DNA of 64,000 nt from contig NZ_OMPD01000009.1 of the NCBI RefSeq assembly GCF_900312745.1, forward strand, positions 703,187 to 767,186, in the 5' to 3' direction. The notes under the pieces are model-generated. The model saw nothing but the letters and a program-made list of their open reading frames with translations, was not told the DNA's origin and ran no database searches. Below are positions 51,418-60,834 of this stretch, piece by piece; the stretch's first letter is position 1; the number at the start of each line of letters is the position of its first letter. The DNA comes from Aquimarina sp. AU58. GTDB taxonomy: Bacteria > Bacteroidota > Bacteroidia > Flavobacteriales > Flavobacteriaceae. The position numbers were made by a program, and so were the translations under genes.

Positions 51418-52419
51418 ATGAAAAACTTAAGTATTTACTTCCTTACTCTTATTTCAATTTTATTAATAAGTTGTAACTCAAACTCGAAAAAAGAAACTAC
51501 TTCAGATGATAAAGAAGTAATAAAGGACTCTTCAATCGGTAAAGTTAAAGACACCAGAGTTATAAAGGTTAAATTAGGCGTTAACTCTAATCAGATATCT
51601 AATGAATGGAAAAATGTATTAGCAAGCAGGAAGAATGCTGCTATACTTGACTCTCTATCAAATGTGATTAAGCAAATAACAGAAGAAGAACAAGATTGGA
51701 TCAACTTAATTGAATCCAAAGCAACTAAATGGAATACTTTTAGAGACTCACTAAAAGTACCTTTTCAGAATATCAAACTTAAAGACACCATTTCTATCCT
51801 TTTAGGATATCAAGGAGGTGATGATGCTTTTACCTATAAAAATAAAACTGTTTGTCTCGATGTAAATGCATTACACAGAGAATACGGATCTGCAAAAAAA
51901 CCTGCTAATGACAATCGAATTGACCGTATATTTGCACACGAATTTACACATTTACTTCATAAACAATGGGCAAAGGAAAACAACTTAAAACTCGATACAT
52001 TTAAAGATCAGATTTTGTGGGAATGCGTAATGGAAGGTTTTGGGATGTATCGTTCGATGTCTACTAAATGGTTTCCTGTAGGAGATTCTTTATCCATGAC
52101 ATCAAAAAATACTTTTAAAAATTTATATCCAATATTTACTGAAAAAATCATTAAAGTATCTACACAGTCAAACCTTACAAGGGAAGAAGAAAACAATTTG
52201 CACGCAAACCTATCTAGAGGTCCTATGAAAAAAAAATGGGGCGCTATGCCAGTTGCGGTATGGCTCGCATTAGAGGCAAAAGGGAATGATGAGAATCTGG
52301 TGAAATGGGTGAACAAAGGACCAGATGCCATAATTCTATTAGCTAAAAAATATTTAACAGGAGAAAGTAAAACTAGGTTTGAAAAGGCTTTTCCAGATAA
52401 TCAGGACACAAACGATTAG
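51418..52419 (+). CDS. Putative zinc metallopeptidase lipoprotein (HEXXH)
   Basis: The protein has 333 residues. The lipobox is SILLISC. AHEFTHLLHKQW gives the zinc motif HEFTH (174-178), and ECVMEGFGMY about 25-30 residues later offers the gluzincin-type glutamate. N-terminal helices (about 60-110) and a C-terminal helix-rich part frame the active site. The plan resembles DUF2268-like predicted zinc proteases, but I am not sure of the family. It would act in the periplasm or at the cell surface. It is a single gene between accessory spacers. Confidence 0.7.
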   Translation: MKNLSIYFLTLISILLISCNSNSKKETTSDDKEVIKDSSIGKVKDTRVIKVKLGVNSNQISNEWKNVLASRKNAAILDSLSNVIKQITEEEQDWINLIESKATKWNTFRDSLKVPFQNIKLKDTISILLGYQGGDDAFTYKNKTVCLDVNALHREYGSAKKPANDNRIDRIFAHEFTHLLHKQWAKENNLKLDTFKDQILWECVMEGFGMYRSMSTKWFPVGDSLSMTSKNTFKNLYPIFTEKIIKVSTQSNLTREEENNLHANLSRGPMKKKWGAMPVAVWLALEAKGNDENLVKWVNKGPDAIILLAKKYLTGESKTRFEKAFPDNQDTND

Positions 52420-52495
52420 CTATAACTATATAATGAGTGATGTACTCAATAACTTAAGATAACAAACGTTTTCAACTTAAATCGTTACAAAACAA

Positions 52496-53113
52496 ATGAG
52501 TTGGTTTATACGTAAGCAAAAATTAGTACTTATAATCTTAGTATTCTGTTTATTCAATCTAAATGCTCAAGAAAAGAGTAATATAACTTTTCGGATAGAA
52601 CCTGGGATTCTCCTATTTTCAGAATCCGGAAATTTAGAATTATTACTTAATGTTGAACCCAAAATTAAAATTTCAGAAAATAAGGTTATCGGATTAAGAT
52701 TCGGGGTTGCATTAAATTCTCAAAAATTTGAAAATAATGATAGTGGTCAATTTAATATTGATGATCAATCTGATAATGCTGTCATTTCGTTTGTACCAAC
52801 TTTCGATTATTACTTAAATGAAAATAATTATCGTCCTTATGTAGGTATAGGCGTAGGATATTATTTGTTGAGCTATATCGATGTTTCCCCAGTTGGCTCT
52901 GCAGATGTATTAGAAGGAAGTGTTAATAACCAGATAGGTTTTCTATTAAGAGGAGGGCTTGAATTAGGTAAGACAAGACTTGGATTAGAATATAACCTCA
53001 TCCCGAAAGCAGATATTGAACTGCCGAGTGGCCAAATCATAGGAACAGTAGATAGTGGCTATTTAGGACTGTCTATTGGATTTACAATTGGAGGTAGGAA
53101 AAACCAGAATTAA
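52496..53113 (+). CDS. Small outer-membrane beta-barrel protein
   Basis: The protein has 205 residues with a signal peptide (LVLIILVFCLFNLNAQ). Alternating amphipathic strands with Gly and aromatic residues (RPYVGIGVGYYLLSYIDVSP, GFLLRGGLELGKTRLGLEYN, TVDSGYLGLSIGFTIGG) fit the OmpA/OmpW-like eight-strand barrel fold. Function is unknown. A similar-sized barrel gene lies at 56475-57044. Confidence 0.75.
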   Translation: MSWFIRKQKLVLIILVFCLFNLNAQEKSNITFRIEPGILLFSESGNLELLLNVEPKIKISENKVIGLRFGVALNSQKFENNDSGQFNIDDQSDNAVISFVPTFDYYLNENNYRPYVGIGVGYYLLSYIDVSPVGSADVLEGSVNNQIGFLLRGGLELGKTRLGLEYNLIPKADIELPSGQIIGTVDSGYLGLSIGFTIGGRKNQN

Positions 53114-53192
53114 TTACGAATTTGGTTATTTTAAACCGATTAAACTGCAACAACACTTATCTTTAATGTATTGTAGTATATAGAAAATAAAA

Positions 53193-53762
53193 ATGAAAGA
53201 AGAATATTATAAAACTAAAGATTCTGTTGAAGAATATATCAGATTAGCAAAAGAGGTGAATGGAGGTGAGCTGATTGAAAAACTTAAAGAGTTCTTACCC
53301 TCGGATTCTACTCTACTTGAAATTGGAACAGGGCCAGGAACTGATTGGAATATCCTTAATAAAGATTACAAGGTTATTGGCTCAGATAATTCTAATGAAT
53401 TCCTAAAACACCTTATTTCAAGCTATCCTTCGGGTAGATTTCTTGATTTAGACGCTGTTACGTTAAATACAGATGAAAACTATAATGGAATATACTCTAA
53501 TAAAGTAATGCATCACTTGAAAGATAGTGAGCTTAAAAATTCAATTAAGAGGCAGCATGATATTTTGAAATCAGGTGGGATTATTTGTCATTCATTTTGG
53601 AAAGGAGAAGGTTCAGAAATTTTCAAAGGCCTTTTTGTAAACTATCATACAGAAAAATCATTAAGAGACTTTTTTGAGGATTATTTTGAAATACTCTTGA
53701 TAATGAATTATACAGAATTTGAGGAAGCAGATTCCCTTTTATTAATTGGAAAGAAAAAATAG
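53193..53762 (+). CDS. Class I SAM-dependent methyltransferase
   Basis: The protein has 189 residues. The SAM-binding motif I is LLEIGTGPGTDWNIL, followed by motif II-like KVIGSDNSNEFLKHL and the motif IV region NGIYSNKVMHHLKDSEL. It is a compact Methyltransf_11/25-type enzyme lacking an obvious substrate domain. It is cytoplasmic, with an unknown substrate. Confidence 0.85.
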   Translation: MKEEYYKTKDSVEEYIRLAKEVNGGELIEKLKEFLPSDSTLLEIGTGPGTDWNILNKDYKVIGSDNSNEFLKHLISSYPSGRFLDLDAVTLNTDENYNGIYSNKVMHHLKDSELKNSIKRQHDILKSGGIICHSFWKGEGSEIFKGLFVNYHTEKSLRDFFEDYFEILLIMNYTEFEEADSLLLIGKKK

Positions 53763-53916
53763 GAGATGGAAACAAAACCTAAGCTGCCGTTTGCACATAT
53801 CGCCTCGTATATTGGGATCACACTAAGAAACATTAAGCAGAATACGAAAGCATAAAAACCGAATTTGATATAAATCAAATGATACGTTATAATTTAGATT
53901 GACCTTTGTGAAAAAA

Positions 53917-54531
53917 ATGATGAAACGAATTCATTATATCTCGGGGGTTATAATTACAATTTTTATAAGCTTTCACTTGTTTAACCATAGTTATAGTCTT
54001 TTTGGGGTAGAGGAGCACATCCGATTAATGGATAAATTTCGTTGGGTTTATAGAAATGTTTTTGCCGAAACTCTTTTATTGATAGCAGTGTTCATTCAGA
54101 TTTTTTCTGGGATACGACTATTTTTAAGAAGGAGAAAAAATACCACTGGGTTTTTCGAAAAATTACAAGTATGGAGCGGATTATACCTGGCTATTTTCTT
54201 TGTATTTCACCTTGGTGCAGTATTCGCAGGTAGATTTTTTTTAGATTTAGATACCAATATTTATTTTGGAGTAGCAGGGTTGAATACTTTTCCGATAAAT
54301 CTATTTTTCATACCCTATTATGGGCTTGCTATACTTTCGTTTTTTGGTCACATTTCGGCTATTCATTACATCAAAATGAAAAGCAATGTATTGGGGATTA
54401 CTCCTAAAAGACAATCTGTTTTAATACTTGTACTTGGTGTAGTGGTAACGCTGGTACTATTTTATGGATTAACAAATGGATATAGAGGAATTGAAATACC
54501 AAAAGAATATCATATTTTGATAGGAAAATAA
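53917..54531 (+). CDS. Multi-pass membrane protein with conserved histidines (cytochrome-b-like)
   Basis: The protein has 204 residues from the ATG at 53917; TTG and GTG codons further upstream are also in frame. Five hydrophobic segments carry conserved His residues in the first (YISGVIITIFISFHLFNHSY), third (SGLYLAIFFVFHLGAVFAG) and fourth (YGLAILSFFGHISAIHYI) helices. The spacing resembles the haem-binding helices of a succinate dehydrogenase cytochrome b-type fold. A haem role is inference. The next gene, 51 bp on, encodes another small membrane protein. Confidence 0.65.
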   Translation: MMKRIHYISGVIITIFISFHLFNHSYSLFGVEEHIRLMDKFRWVYRNVFAETLLLIAVFIQIFSGIRLFLRRRKNTTGFFEKLQVWSGLYLAIFFVFHLGAVFAGRFFLDLDTNIYFGVAGLNTFPINLFFIPYYGLAILSFFGHISAIHYIKMKSNVLGITPKRQSVLILVLGVVVTLVLFYGLTNGYRGIEIPKEYHILIGK

Positions 54532-54582
54532 AGAACGAACACATAATACCGAAGTTAAGATGAGTTCACTAATAATTAAGTA

Positions 54583-54975
54583 ATGAATACATATTTGTGT
54601 ATAGCAGGAATCCTGTGTTTTCTCTTAGGAATTGTTCATTCCATTCTTGGAGAATATTTGATTTTTAATAGCAAAAGGAATAAAGGAAGCTTGGTTCCGT
54701 CAAAAAAAAGCGAAGCATTAAAAGAAAGACATTTAAGGATATTATGGGCAACCTGGCATTTGGCTTCAGTATTTGGCTGGTGTATTGGGGCGATATTGAT
54801 CAAAATTTCGATAGAATACAATGAGCTGAAATCAACTAGTATTGATTTTATAATACAGTCCATCATATACACCATGTTTTTGGCATCTCTTTTGGTTTTA
54901 GTAGGTACTAAAGGAAAACACCCGGGATGGGTAGTTCTTTTACTAATCGGGATACTATTAGTAATTGGAAACTAA
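54583..54975 (+). CDS. Small four-helix membrane protein (duplicated tail downstream)
   Basis: The protein has 130 residues with four predicted helices (CIAGILCFLLGIVHSILGEY, WHLASVFGWCIGAILIKISI, IIQSIIYTMFLASLLVLVG and GWVVLLLIGILLVIGN). I recognise no named family. Its last 74 codons recur at 56133-56356 as a near-identical fragment, so it is the intact parent of that duplication. It is likely co-transcribed with the His-rich membrane protein upstream. Confidence 0.75.
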   Translation: MNTYLCIAGILCFLLGIVHSILGEYLIFNSKRNKGSLVPSKKSEALKERHLRILWATWHLASVFGWCIGAILIKISIEYNELKSTSIDFIIQSIIYTMFLASLLVLVGTKGKHPGWVVLLLIGILLVIGN

Positions 54976-55192
54976 TCAAAAACAGCGGAATATTATAGTA
55001 TGCTAGATTGTATGATATGGATTTAATTAAGACTTTATAGGATCGTTTTGGTATTTTTAAAAACGGTTATTAATATGTGTGCAAGATTACATAATAAGTA
55101 TATGTGTACTAGTACACATATATCATTGTTACCAAACATTTTGAAATATTAAACAATGAGAAATTAACACATTTATAATAAGGAAAGAAAAC
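54976..55192. repeat. Spacer with perfect 24-nt palindrome
   Basis: A perfect palindrome at 55099-55122 (TATATGTGTACT and its complement) is followed by TCATTGTTACCAAAC. This is the same boundary unit as in the class A spacers of the first 13 kb (for example 1147-1172 and 13082-13105), here oriented towards a plus-strand gene. No class A body is evident. Confidence 0.7.
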
Positions 55193-56080
55193 ATGAAAAC
55201 AACGCAATTATTAATATTGACATGTGTTTTATCACTCAACATCGTTTTTGCTCAAGAAAATAATATAAACGATGGGATACAAACGGTAGAAAAGTCTTAT
55301 TTAGAATTACCCCGGATACAGGTAATCCCAATAAAGGATACTAAAAATGACAGGCAATATGAACTTTATATTAAGCTACCAGAGGGATATTCAGAAAACG
55401 GTGACATCAAATATCCCGTGCTTTATTTTACTGATGCCCTGAAGCACATCGAAATATTATCAGGCTCCGCTGAACACGTGGTGGAAAACACTATTTTGGT
55501 TGGCATTTCCTGGCAAAAAGATCTAAAAGGAAAATTAGGTGCATTAGGAGAACATGCAAGTAGATTTCGAGATTACTCAATAATGAAATCAAGTAATCCA
55601 GAACATCAAGCTAAATATCAACGTGGACAGGCCAGTAATCATCTGGATTTCATTCGTAACGATGTTATTAAGTATGTTGAAAACAACTATCAAACTGACC
55701 CCGATAACCGCAGCTATTTTGGGTATTCCATGGGCGCAAAATTTGGAGCATACATATTATTTGTACAACCAGACACTTTTAAAAACTACATTCTTGGTAG
55801 CCCGGGAGCTTTATTAGACGGATCATACATTTATGAACATGAGCCTATTACCGCCTTGAATCAAAAAGAGTTAAATGCTAATGTTTTTGTGTCAATTGGC
55901 GCATTAGAAAAAGAAAGTATGCTTGGACATGCTAAAGGTCTTGTTTCCATATTGAAAAGCAAAAATTATACAAATGTATCATCAAAGCTTGTGGTGATTG
56001 AATCTGCTAACCATGGTGGAGCTTTTCCCATGTCAGCAGTTCGTGGTATGTATTGGTTATCAGACTTGACAAAAGAATAG
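55193..56080 (+). CDS. Secreted esterase of the alpha/beta-hydrolase (esterase D-like) family
   Basis: The protein has 295 residues with a signal peptide (LLILTCVLSLNIVFAQEN). The putative esterase family layout is clear: RQYELYIKLPEGYSENGDIK, YPVLYFTDALKHIE, the nucleophile elbow YFGYSMGAKFGAYI (Ser in GYSMG), an acidic YILGSPGALLDG region, and a late histidine in SANHGGAFPM. It is likely a periplasmic carboxylesterase, related to siderophore and S-formylglutathione esterases. It lies between the two copies of the membrane-protein gene tail, suggesting acquisition as one unit. Confidence 0.85.
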   Translation: MKTTQLLILTCVLSLNIVFAQENNINDGIQTVEKSYLELPRIQVIPIKDTKNDRQYELYIKLPEGYSENGDIKYPVLYFTDALKHIEILSGSAEHVVENTILVGISWQKDLKGKLGALGEHASRFRDYSIMKSSNPEHQAKYQRGQASNHLDFIRNDVIKYVENNYQTDPDNRSYFGYSMGAKFGAYILFVQPDTFKNYILGSPGALLDGSYIYEHEPITALNQKELNANVFVSIGALEKESMLGHAKGLVSILKSKNYTNVSSKLVVIESANHGGAFPMSAVRGMYWLSDLTKE

Positions 56081-56132
56081 CGTATCAAAGCATGAACCGA
56101 ATCTAAAACACAGTATGTTTTATTTTGGTTAT

Positions 56133-56356
56133 TCTGGCATTTGGCTTCAGTATTTGGCTGGTGTATCGGGGCGATATTGATCAAAATTTCAGTAGAATAC
56201 AATGAGCTAAAATCAACTAGTATTGATTTTATAATACTGTCCATCGTATATATCATGTTCCTGGCGTCTCTTTTGGTTTTAGTAGGCACTAAAGGAAAAC
56301 ACCTGGGATGGATAGTTCTTTTACTAATTGGAATACTATTAGTGATAGGGAACTGA
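56133..56356 (+). pseudogene. Truncated duplicate of the 54583-54975 membrane-protein gene
   Basis: Starting at CTGGCATTTGGCTTCAG the sequence repeats 54753-54975 nearly base for base, and similarity continues about 15 bases past both stops. It encodes the last 74 residues with a handful of substitutions (for example ISVEYNEL for ISIEYNEL). The 5' half, including the start codon, is missing. The reading frame is intact, so the duplication appears recent. Confidence 0.8.
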
Positions 56357-56474
56357 TCAAAAAAACAGGGCGTTCTGCAAAGAGATTGTAGGGATCAATA
56401 CGCATAAAAATCAAAAAGTCAGGTAACATTTTGCTCTGCTATGACACGTATATTAAACGTTAATAGCATTCATT

Positions 56475-57044
56475 ATGAAAAATACTCTGATTTTACTAAT
56501 AATTATTTTAACTTCAAATCTAGCTACAGCGCAATTTGTTAAAAATGAGTCAATTAATGCTCAAATTGGATATGGATTGAGTTCACCGTATACTAGTGTT
56601 GATGAGATCGTTAATGATGGATTTTTTCTTCAAGGTGAATATATACTGAGTATCGCTTCTTGGGTTGAACTTAGGCCATACGCTGGTTTAATTTTGACAA
56701 ACTCGAATGGAAAGGACCTTAATGACAATCCAACAGATGAAAAAGCTGAATCTAAAGCCTTTCTGATAGGAGGGAAAGTAAGGGTTAGAGCGCCAATTCC
56801 TTGGGTTGCACCATATGTTGAAATTGGAATAGGTGCATCTCTGGGAAAATTTGAAACATTTACAGCTTTTACTAATATAGATAAAAGAGGTTTTATCTAC
56901 CATATACCTTTCTCTTTCGGATTAGAATTAGGGCGAAATAATAATGTAGATTTAGGTTTGACCTATTACATTCAACCAACTGTTGAACAGTATGCTGGAG
57001 CATTCGCACTCGGAATTTCTATACCCTTAAAAACAAATAAATAG
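56475..57044 (+). CDS. Small outer-membrane beta-barrel protein
   Basis: The protein has 189 residues with a signal peptide (LILLIIILTSNLATAQFV). The sequence is a series of short amphipathic strands (FFLQGEYILSIASWVELRPY, LIGGKVRVRAPIPWVAPYVE, YHIPFSFGLELGRNNNVDLG), ending AGAFALGISIPLKTNK. It fits an eight-strand barrel similar in type to the one at 52496-53113. A class C spacer follows. Confidence 0.75.
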   Translation: MKNTLILLIIILTSNLATAQFVKNESINAQIGYGLSSPYTSVDEIVNDGFFLQGEYILSIASWVELRPYAGLILTNSNGKDLNDNPTDEKAESKAFLIGGKVRVRAPIPWVAPYVEIGIGASLGKFETFTAFTNIDKRGFIYHIPFSFGLELGRNNNVDLGLTYYIQPTVEQYAGAFALGISIPLKTNK

Positions 57045-57094
57045 CATGTTACAACAGAATATATAAAATATTAGTTTAGAATTATTAAGTAGCG

Positions 57095-57311
57095 AAATAG
57101 TATCATTAAGTCGCACAATGTATAAGGAATTCTTCCTGAATACGTATTGAAATCAAACATGAAAACAGCAGGTGTAATTAATCACTTGTTTTGTGTCTAT
57201 CCAGAAAACTTTACGGATTTACCTTTGGTTCGTTTTCTTTTACTAATTTAGTCCTAACCTACGCAACCAACCATATACAAAGCCGTTAATAAATTATTTA
57301 AACCAGAAAAT
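57095..57311. repeat. Class C cassette-type spacer (copy 2)
   Basis: GCACAATGTATAAGGAATTC at about 57113 and CATATACAAAGCCGTTAATA at about 57271 are the left and right ends corresponding to those at 51070-51255. The middle portion differs, as for the other spacers. No gene is supported in this gap. Confidence 0.55.
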
Positions 57312-58250
57312 ATGAATAGAAGGTATTATTTCTTATTAATGATCGCATTCGTTTTTGTCCTGCAAAATTGTAAACCAATTAGTTCGAATAACTCCTATAT
57401 AGATGAAAAACTGCCAGGGATAACACCAGAATTATTCGCTTCATCCTTTGTGAATACAGATGCTATAGAAATTAATACAGTATTTAATGCTTCGTTTACC
57501 GAAATGTTTTTTACCAGAATTATTGATGGTAGTTTTATTATACATCATTCTGATTTTGTTAATGGCAAGTGGACTGCACCACAACCTATACAAATGTATA
57601 CCAACCAGGAAAGTGAATCTGTTGCCATTGATCCATCAATAACACAAGATGGTAATACGATGTATTTCCTCGGCGTTAGTCCTGAAGATCGTTTGAAAAA
57701 AGGTAAGCCAGACATATATAGAAGTCAAAAAATTGAAGGGAAATGGCAAATCGCTTCAAAGGTTGGATATCCCGTATCAACAGAAAAGTATGTAGAATCG
57801 TATCCGGTAGTTGTTGCAGATGGAAGTATATATTTTACATCAAATCGCCCTGGTGGTCTTGGTAAAGGAGATATTTATAGGGCCCAATATCTAGGAGAAG
57901 GAAAATTCGATACCCCAGTGAATATTGGTTCTGAGGTGAATTCTGAAGAAGGCCAACGTGGCACCTATGTTTCTCCCGATGAAAGTTATTTGATTACCGG
58001 AAACACATATACAGATGAGAAAGGCTTTGCAATATCATTTAAAGAAAATAACAAATGGCAAACTCCGGTTCATTTTGATATTGGTGAGCCGCTAAAGAAA
58101 GATTGGATTTATTTCTGCCCATATATGTCACCAGATGGCAAGTATTTTTTCTTTTCAAAAAGATACAGTAACCCTCCAAAGAGCGGATGGAAAGGAGTAA
58201 TCAAAGGAGAAGTGTATTGGGTAGATGTTAGTACTGTTTTTGAAGATTAA
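57312..58250 (+). CDS. PD40/TolB-like beta-propeller lipoprotein
   Basis: The protein has 312 residues. The lipobox is AFVFVLQNC. Repeated propeller motifs include DPSITQDGNTMYFLGVSPED, SYPVVVADGSIYFTSNRPGG, LGKGDIYRAQ, GTYVSPDESYLITG and CPYMSPDGKYFFFSKRY. These are PD40/WD40-like strands with the SPDGKY and FTSNRPGGLGK-D-IY pattern frequent in Bacteroidota envelope proteins. It probably forms a binding scaffold rather than an enzyme. Confidence 0.85.
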   Translation: MNRRYYFLLMIAFVFVLQNCKPISSNNSYIDEKLPGITPELFASSFVNTDAIEINTVFNASFTEMFFTRIIDGSFIIHHSDFVNGKWTAPQPIQMYTNQESESVAIDPSITQDGNTMYFLGVSPEDRLKKGKPDIYRSQKIEGKWQIASKVGYPVSTEKYVESYPVVVADGSIYFTSNRPGGLGKGDIYRAQYLGEGKFDTPVNIGSEVNSEEGQRGTYVSPDESYLITGNTYTDEKGFAISFKENNKWQTPVHFDIGEPLKKDWIYFCPYMSPDGKYFFFSKRYSNPPKSGWKGVIKGEVYWVDVSTVFED

Positions 58251-58332
58251 AGAAAATAAACATAAAATAAAGTAGTATGTGAAAACCTATTACTTTTCTT
58301 CATAGAACCATTACGTATATGATAAAACTACT

Positions 58333-58875
58333 ATGACACAAGAACTATATCAAAAAGCAATCAAATTTGCTGGAGAAAAACATAGCAAACAAAGAGTCCC
58401 CGGGACAAATGCTAACTACCTGTTGCATATTTCAAATGTAGCTATGGAAGTGTTATTTGCGTATAATTTTGATCCTTCATTTGATATAGATTTTGCCATA
58501 CAAACAGCAATCCTTCATGATACAATTGAAGATACAGATACAAATGTCGAAGAAATCAAACAAATATTTGGCGAACCTATTGCTATAGCCGTAAAAGCAC
58601 TAACAAAAGATGAAGAGTTACCATCGAAAGAAGAAAAAATGATGGATAGCCTGATTCGTATAAATAAATTGCAAAAAGAAGTTGGCATTGTTAAAATAGC
58701 AGACCGAATCACAAACCTCCAAACTCCACCAGAACATTGGACTAAAAACAAAATAATTAAGTATTGTGAAGAAGCTAAACTAATTTCATCTCATCTTAAT
58801 AATAAAAATGAGTATTTAAACAAGCGACTAGAATCAAAAATAGAAGAATATGAACGAATGTTTAAAACATCATAA
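58333..58875 (+). CDS. HD-domain (p)ppGpp hydrolase-like protein
   Basis: The protein has 180 residues. The RelA/SpoT-type HD layout is visible: KHSKQRVPGTNANYLLHISN (His17, His32), ILHDTIEDTD (His62-Asp63, then Glu66-Asp67) and a later VKIADRITNL (Asp). This matches small stand-alone hydrolases of the MESH1/SAH type that remove pyrophosphate from (p)ppGpp. There is no synthetase or TGS domain. It may be a housekeeping or accessory alarmone hydrolase, or act on related nucleotides. Confidence 0.8.
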   Translation: MTQELYQKAIKFAGEKHSKQRVPGTNANYLLHISNVAMEVLFAYNFDPSFDIDFAIQTAILHDTIEDTDTNVEEIKQIFGEPIAIAVKALTKDEELPSKEEKMMDSLIRINKLQKEVGIVKIADRITNLQTPPEHWTKNKIIKYCEEAKLISSHLNNKNEYLNKRLESKIEEYERMFKTS

Positions 58876-58954
58876 TCATAGATAGAAGATGAAGTTAATA
58901 GAAAAAGATTTCAAATAATGAACAATTAATCATATAAAAAAACAAGCTCTGGTT

Positions 58955-59449
58955 ATGAACTTTAAATTTCTAAATATAATCCCTTTCCTTGTATTCGTAC
59001 TTGCTTGCAATATGCAAAAAAATGAAATAGAGATTCAAAATAAGAAAGCAGCTTTATCTCAAAATGGGACAGAGCATGTGATTAATAAATGGTTAAAGTT
59101 GTGGGAGACTTATGACTTAAATCTGCTAGACGATATCTTTCTTCAAACCGAAGATCTTACCTATTTTTCATCAGAAAAGGAAGGTTTGATGATAGGATAC
59201 AAACATCTAAAACCACATCACCTGGGATTTGGTTTTGTAGAAGGAGGAAAGCAACCTGAAAAATCACTCTGGTTAGAAGATATTACGACAAAAATTTATG
59301 GAGAAACTGCAATGGTAGCTGCGGTATGGTATTTTGGAGATAGAAATGCAGTAAAAGATAGTATTTCAAAAGGCCCCGTTACATTTATTCTTAGTAATGA
59401 TAAACAGGGTAATGCGAAAATAATACATACTCATTTTGCAAATTATTAA
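58955..59449 (+). CDS. NTF2-like (SnoaL/YybH-type) lipoprotein
   Basis: The protein has 164 residues. The lipobox is LVFVLAC. NKWLKLWETYDLNLLDDIFL, an acidic TEDLTYFSSEKEGLMIGYKH stretch and MVAAVWYFGDRNAVKDSI fit the cone-shaped NTF2/SnoaL-like fold. It could bind a small ligand or act as a cyclase-like enzyme in the envelope; I cannot tell which. Confidence 0.75.
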   Translation: MNFKFLNIIPFLVFVLACNMQKNEIEIQNKKAALSQNGTEHVINKWLKLWETYDLNLLDDIFLQTEDLTYFSSEKEGLMIGYKHLKPHHLGFGFVEGGKQPEKSLWLEDITTKIYGETAMVAAVWYFGDRNAVKDSISKGPVTFILSNDKQGNAKIIHTHFANY

Positions 59450-59532
59450 AAAGACATTATTATTTTGGTTTAATCGTAAAATAACCCAATACTCGCTACA
59501 TAATTAGAGATAATTTACAGCATTTTTAGTTT

Positions 59533-60678
59533 ATGAATTTAGTAATTACTTTTTTTTTAACCACAGGAATTGTTATTAATGCTATTATACTTCTGTTATT
59601 GATAAAATCTAAAACCAAAGAATTACCACAGCAATTACTTCTCTTATTTTTTTCTATAACCCTATTTTACATTATTCACGGGTATGCACGAATTCATAAA
59701 TTAAAATTCTTATTTCTAAGCACTTTTGTGTTCAATGAAATTATTGAATTTTTTACCGGACCTTTGATATTTGTTTATATAAAATCTCTATTTGAAAATA
59801 AAACAAAACTAATAAGGAAATACTACATTCATTTTATCCCTACAGTACTCTATCTACTATGCGTATCAATTCCTTTTTTGATCTCGATCATTAAGAAAGA
59901 GTTTGTGTTTAACTATTTAAAAGTGATCAATGATCATGGGGATCTATTTGGTATTTTGTTGATGTTGTATTTTATTTTCTACACATTGTATTCATTAAAA
60001 CTATTTAATAGATATAAAGGAACCATGAAACTCAATTTTTCAAACATTTCTGAAAATGATTTTGGTTGGGTAAAACGAATGCTTATTGGTGTGCTTGTGA
60101 TTTCTTGCCTTGATGTCATATTTACTTTGTATGAGTCTACTATTAGAGAATTAAATTTTGAAACCTCGTATTTAACATTAGTTTCGGTAATTATATTGAT
60201 AGTATATTTAGGATATTATGGGGTTAAACAGTCAAAAATTTTACTCCCGGATTTCTTAATCAATACACCAGAGAAAAAAGATAGAGAGAGTAAAAAAAAT
60301 GAGTACTTGTCTCGTATAAATGATGAAGAATTGAATATGCTGAAATTATCACTAGAACGTGTACTGTTTGTTGAGAAAAAGTATTTAGACGAAGATCTTA
60401 CTTTAAGCATATTAGCAAATGCAATTTCAATTTCTGATAAAAAACTCTCAGCATTTTTAAATCAATATTTGAAGACTACATTTTATGACTATGTGAATAA
60501 GTATCGCGTAGCCTCTGTCAAAGAAAAAATAAAATCACCAGAGTATAACAATATCACACTTTTGGGTATTGCATACGAATCTGGCTTTAAATCTAAGACC
60601 AGCTTTAATCGAATATTTAAAAAAGAAACTGGTTTATCTCCTTCTCAATTCAAATCCTCACTTCAGGAAACATCTTAA
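59533..60678 (+). CDS. AraC family regulator with N-terminal multi-pass membrane domain
   Basis: The protein has 381 residues. About seven hydrophobic segments occupy residues 1-240, and the C-terminal AraC double HTH has LTLSILANAISISDKKLSAF and LGIAYESGFKSKTSFNRIFK. The plan and motif spacing match the protein at 48179-49312, so the two are paralogues. A run of nine T at codons 6-9 could allow slippage at the start of the gene. A serine hydrolase gene follows 126 bp on, as in the other module. Confidence 0.85.
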   Translation: MNLVITFFLTTGIVINAIILLLLIKSKTKELPQQLLLLFFSITLFYIIHGYARIHKLKFLFLSTFVFNEIIEFFTGPLIFVYIKSLFENKTKLIRKYYIHFIPTVLYLLCVSIPFLISIIKKEFVFNYLKVINDHGDLFGILLMLYFIFYTLYSLKLFNRYKGTMKLNFSNISENDFGWVKRMLIGVLVISCLDVIFTLYESTIRELNFETSYLTLVSVIILIVYLGYYGVKQSKILLPDFLINTPEKKDRESKKNEYLSRINDEELNMLKLSLERVLFVEKKYLDEDLTLSILANAISISDKKLSAFLNQYLKTTFYDYVNKYRVASVKEKIKSPEYNNITLLGIAYESGFKSKTSFNRIFKKETGLSPSQFKSSLQETS

Positions 60679-60834
60679 AAATAGGTGCCAATAGAAGCAT
60701 TGGGGCGTTTAGATCTTCATTTTCATATTTATTTGTGTCAAATCTCAACAGAATAATTACTCGATAGGGTGATATGTAATGTTTGAGTAGTATGTAATTT
60801 CAAAATGAATATATCAATCAAAAAAACAATAATT

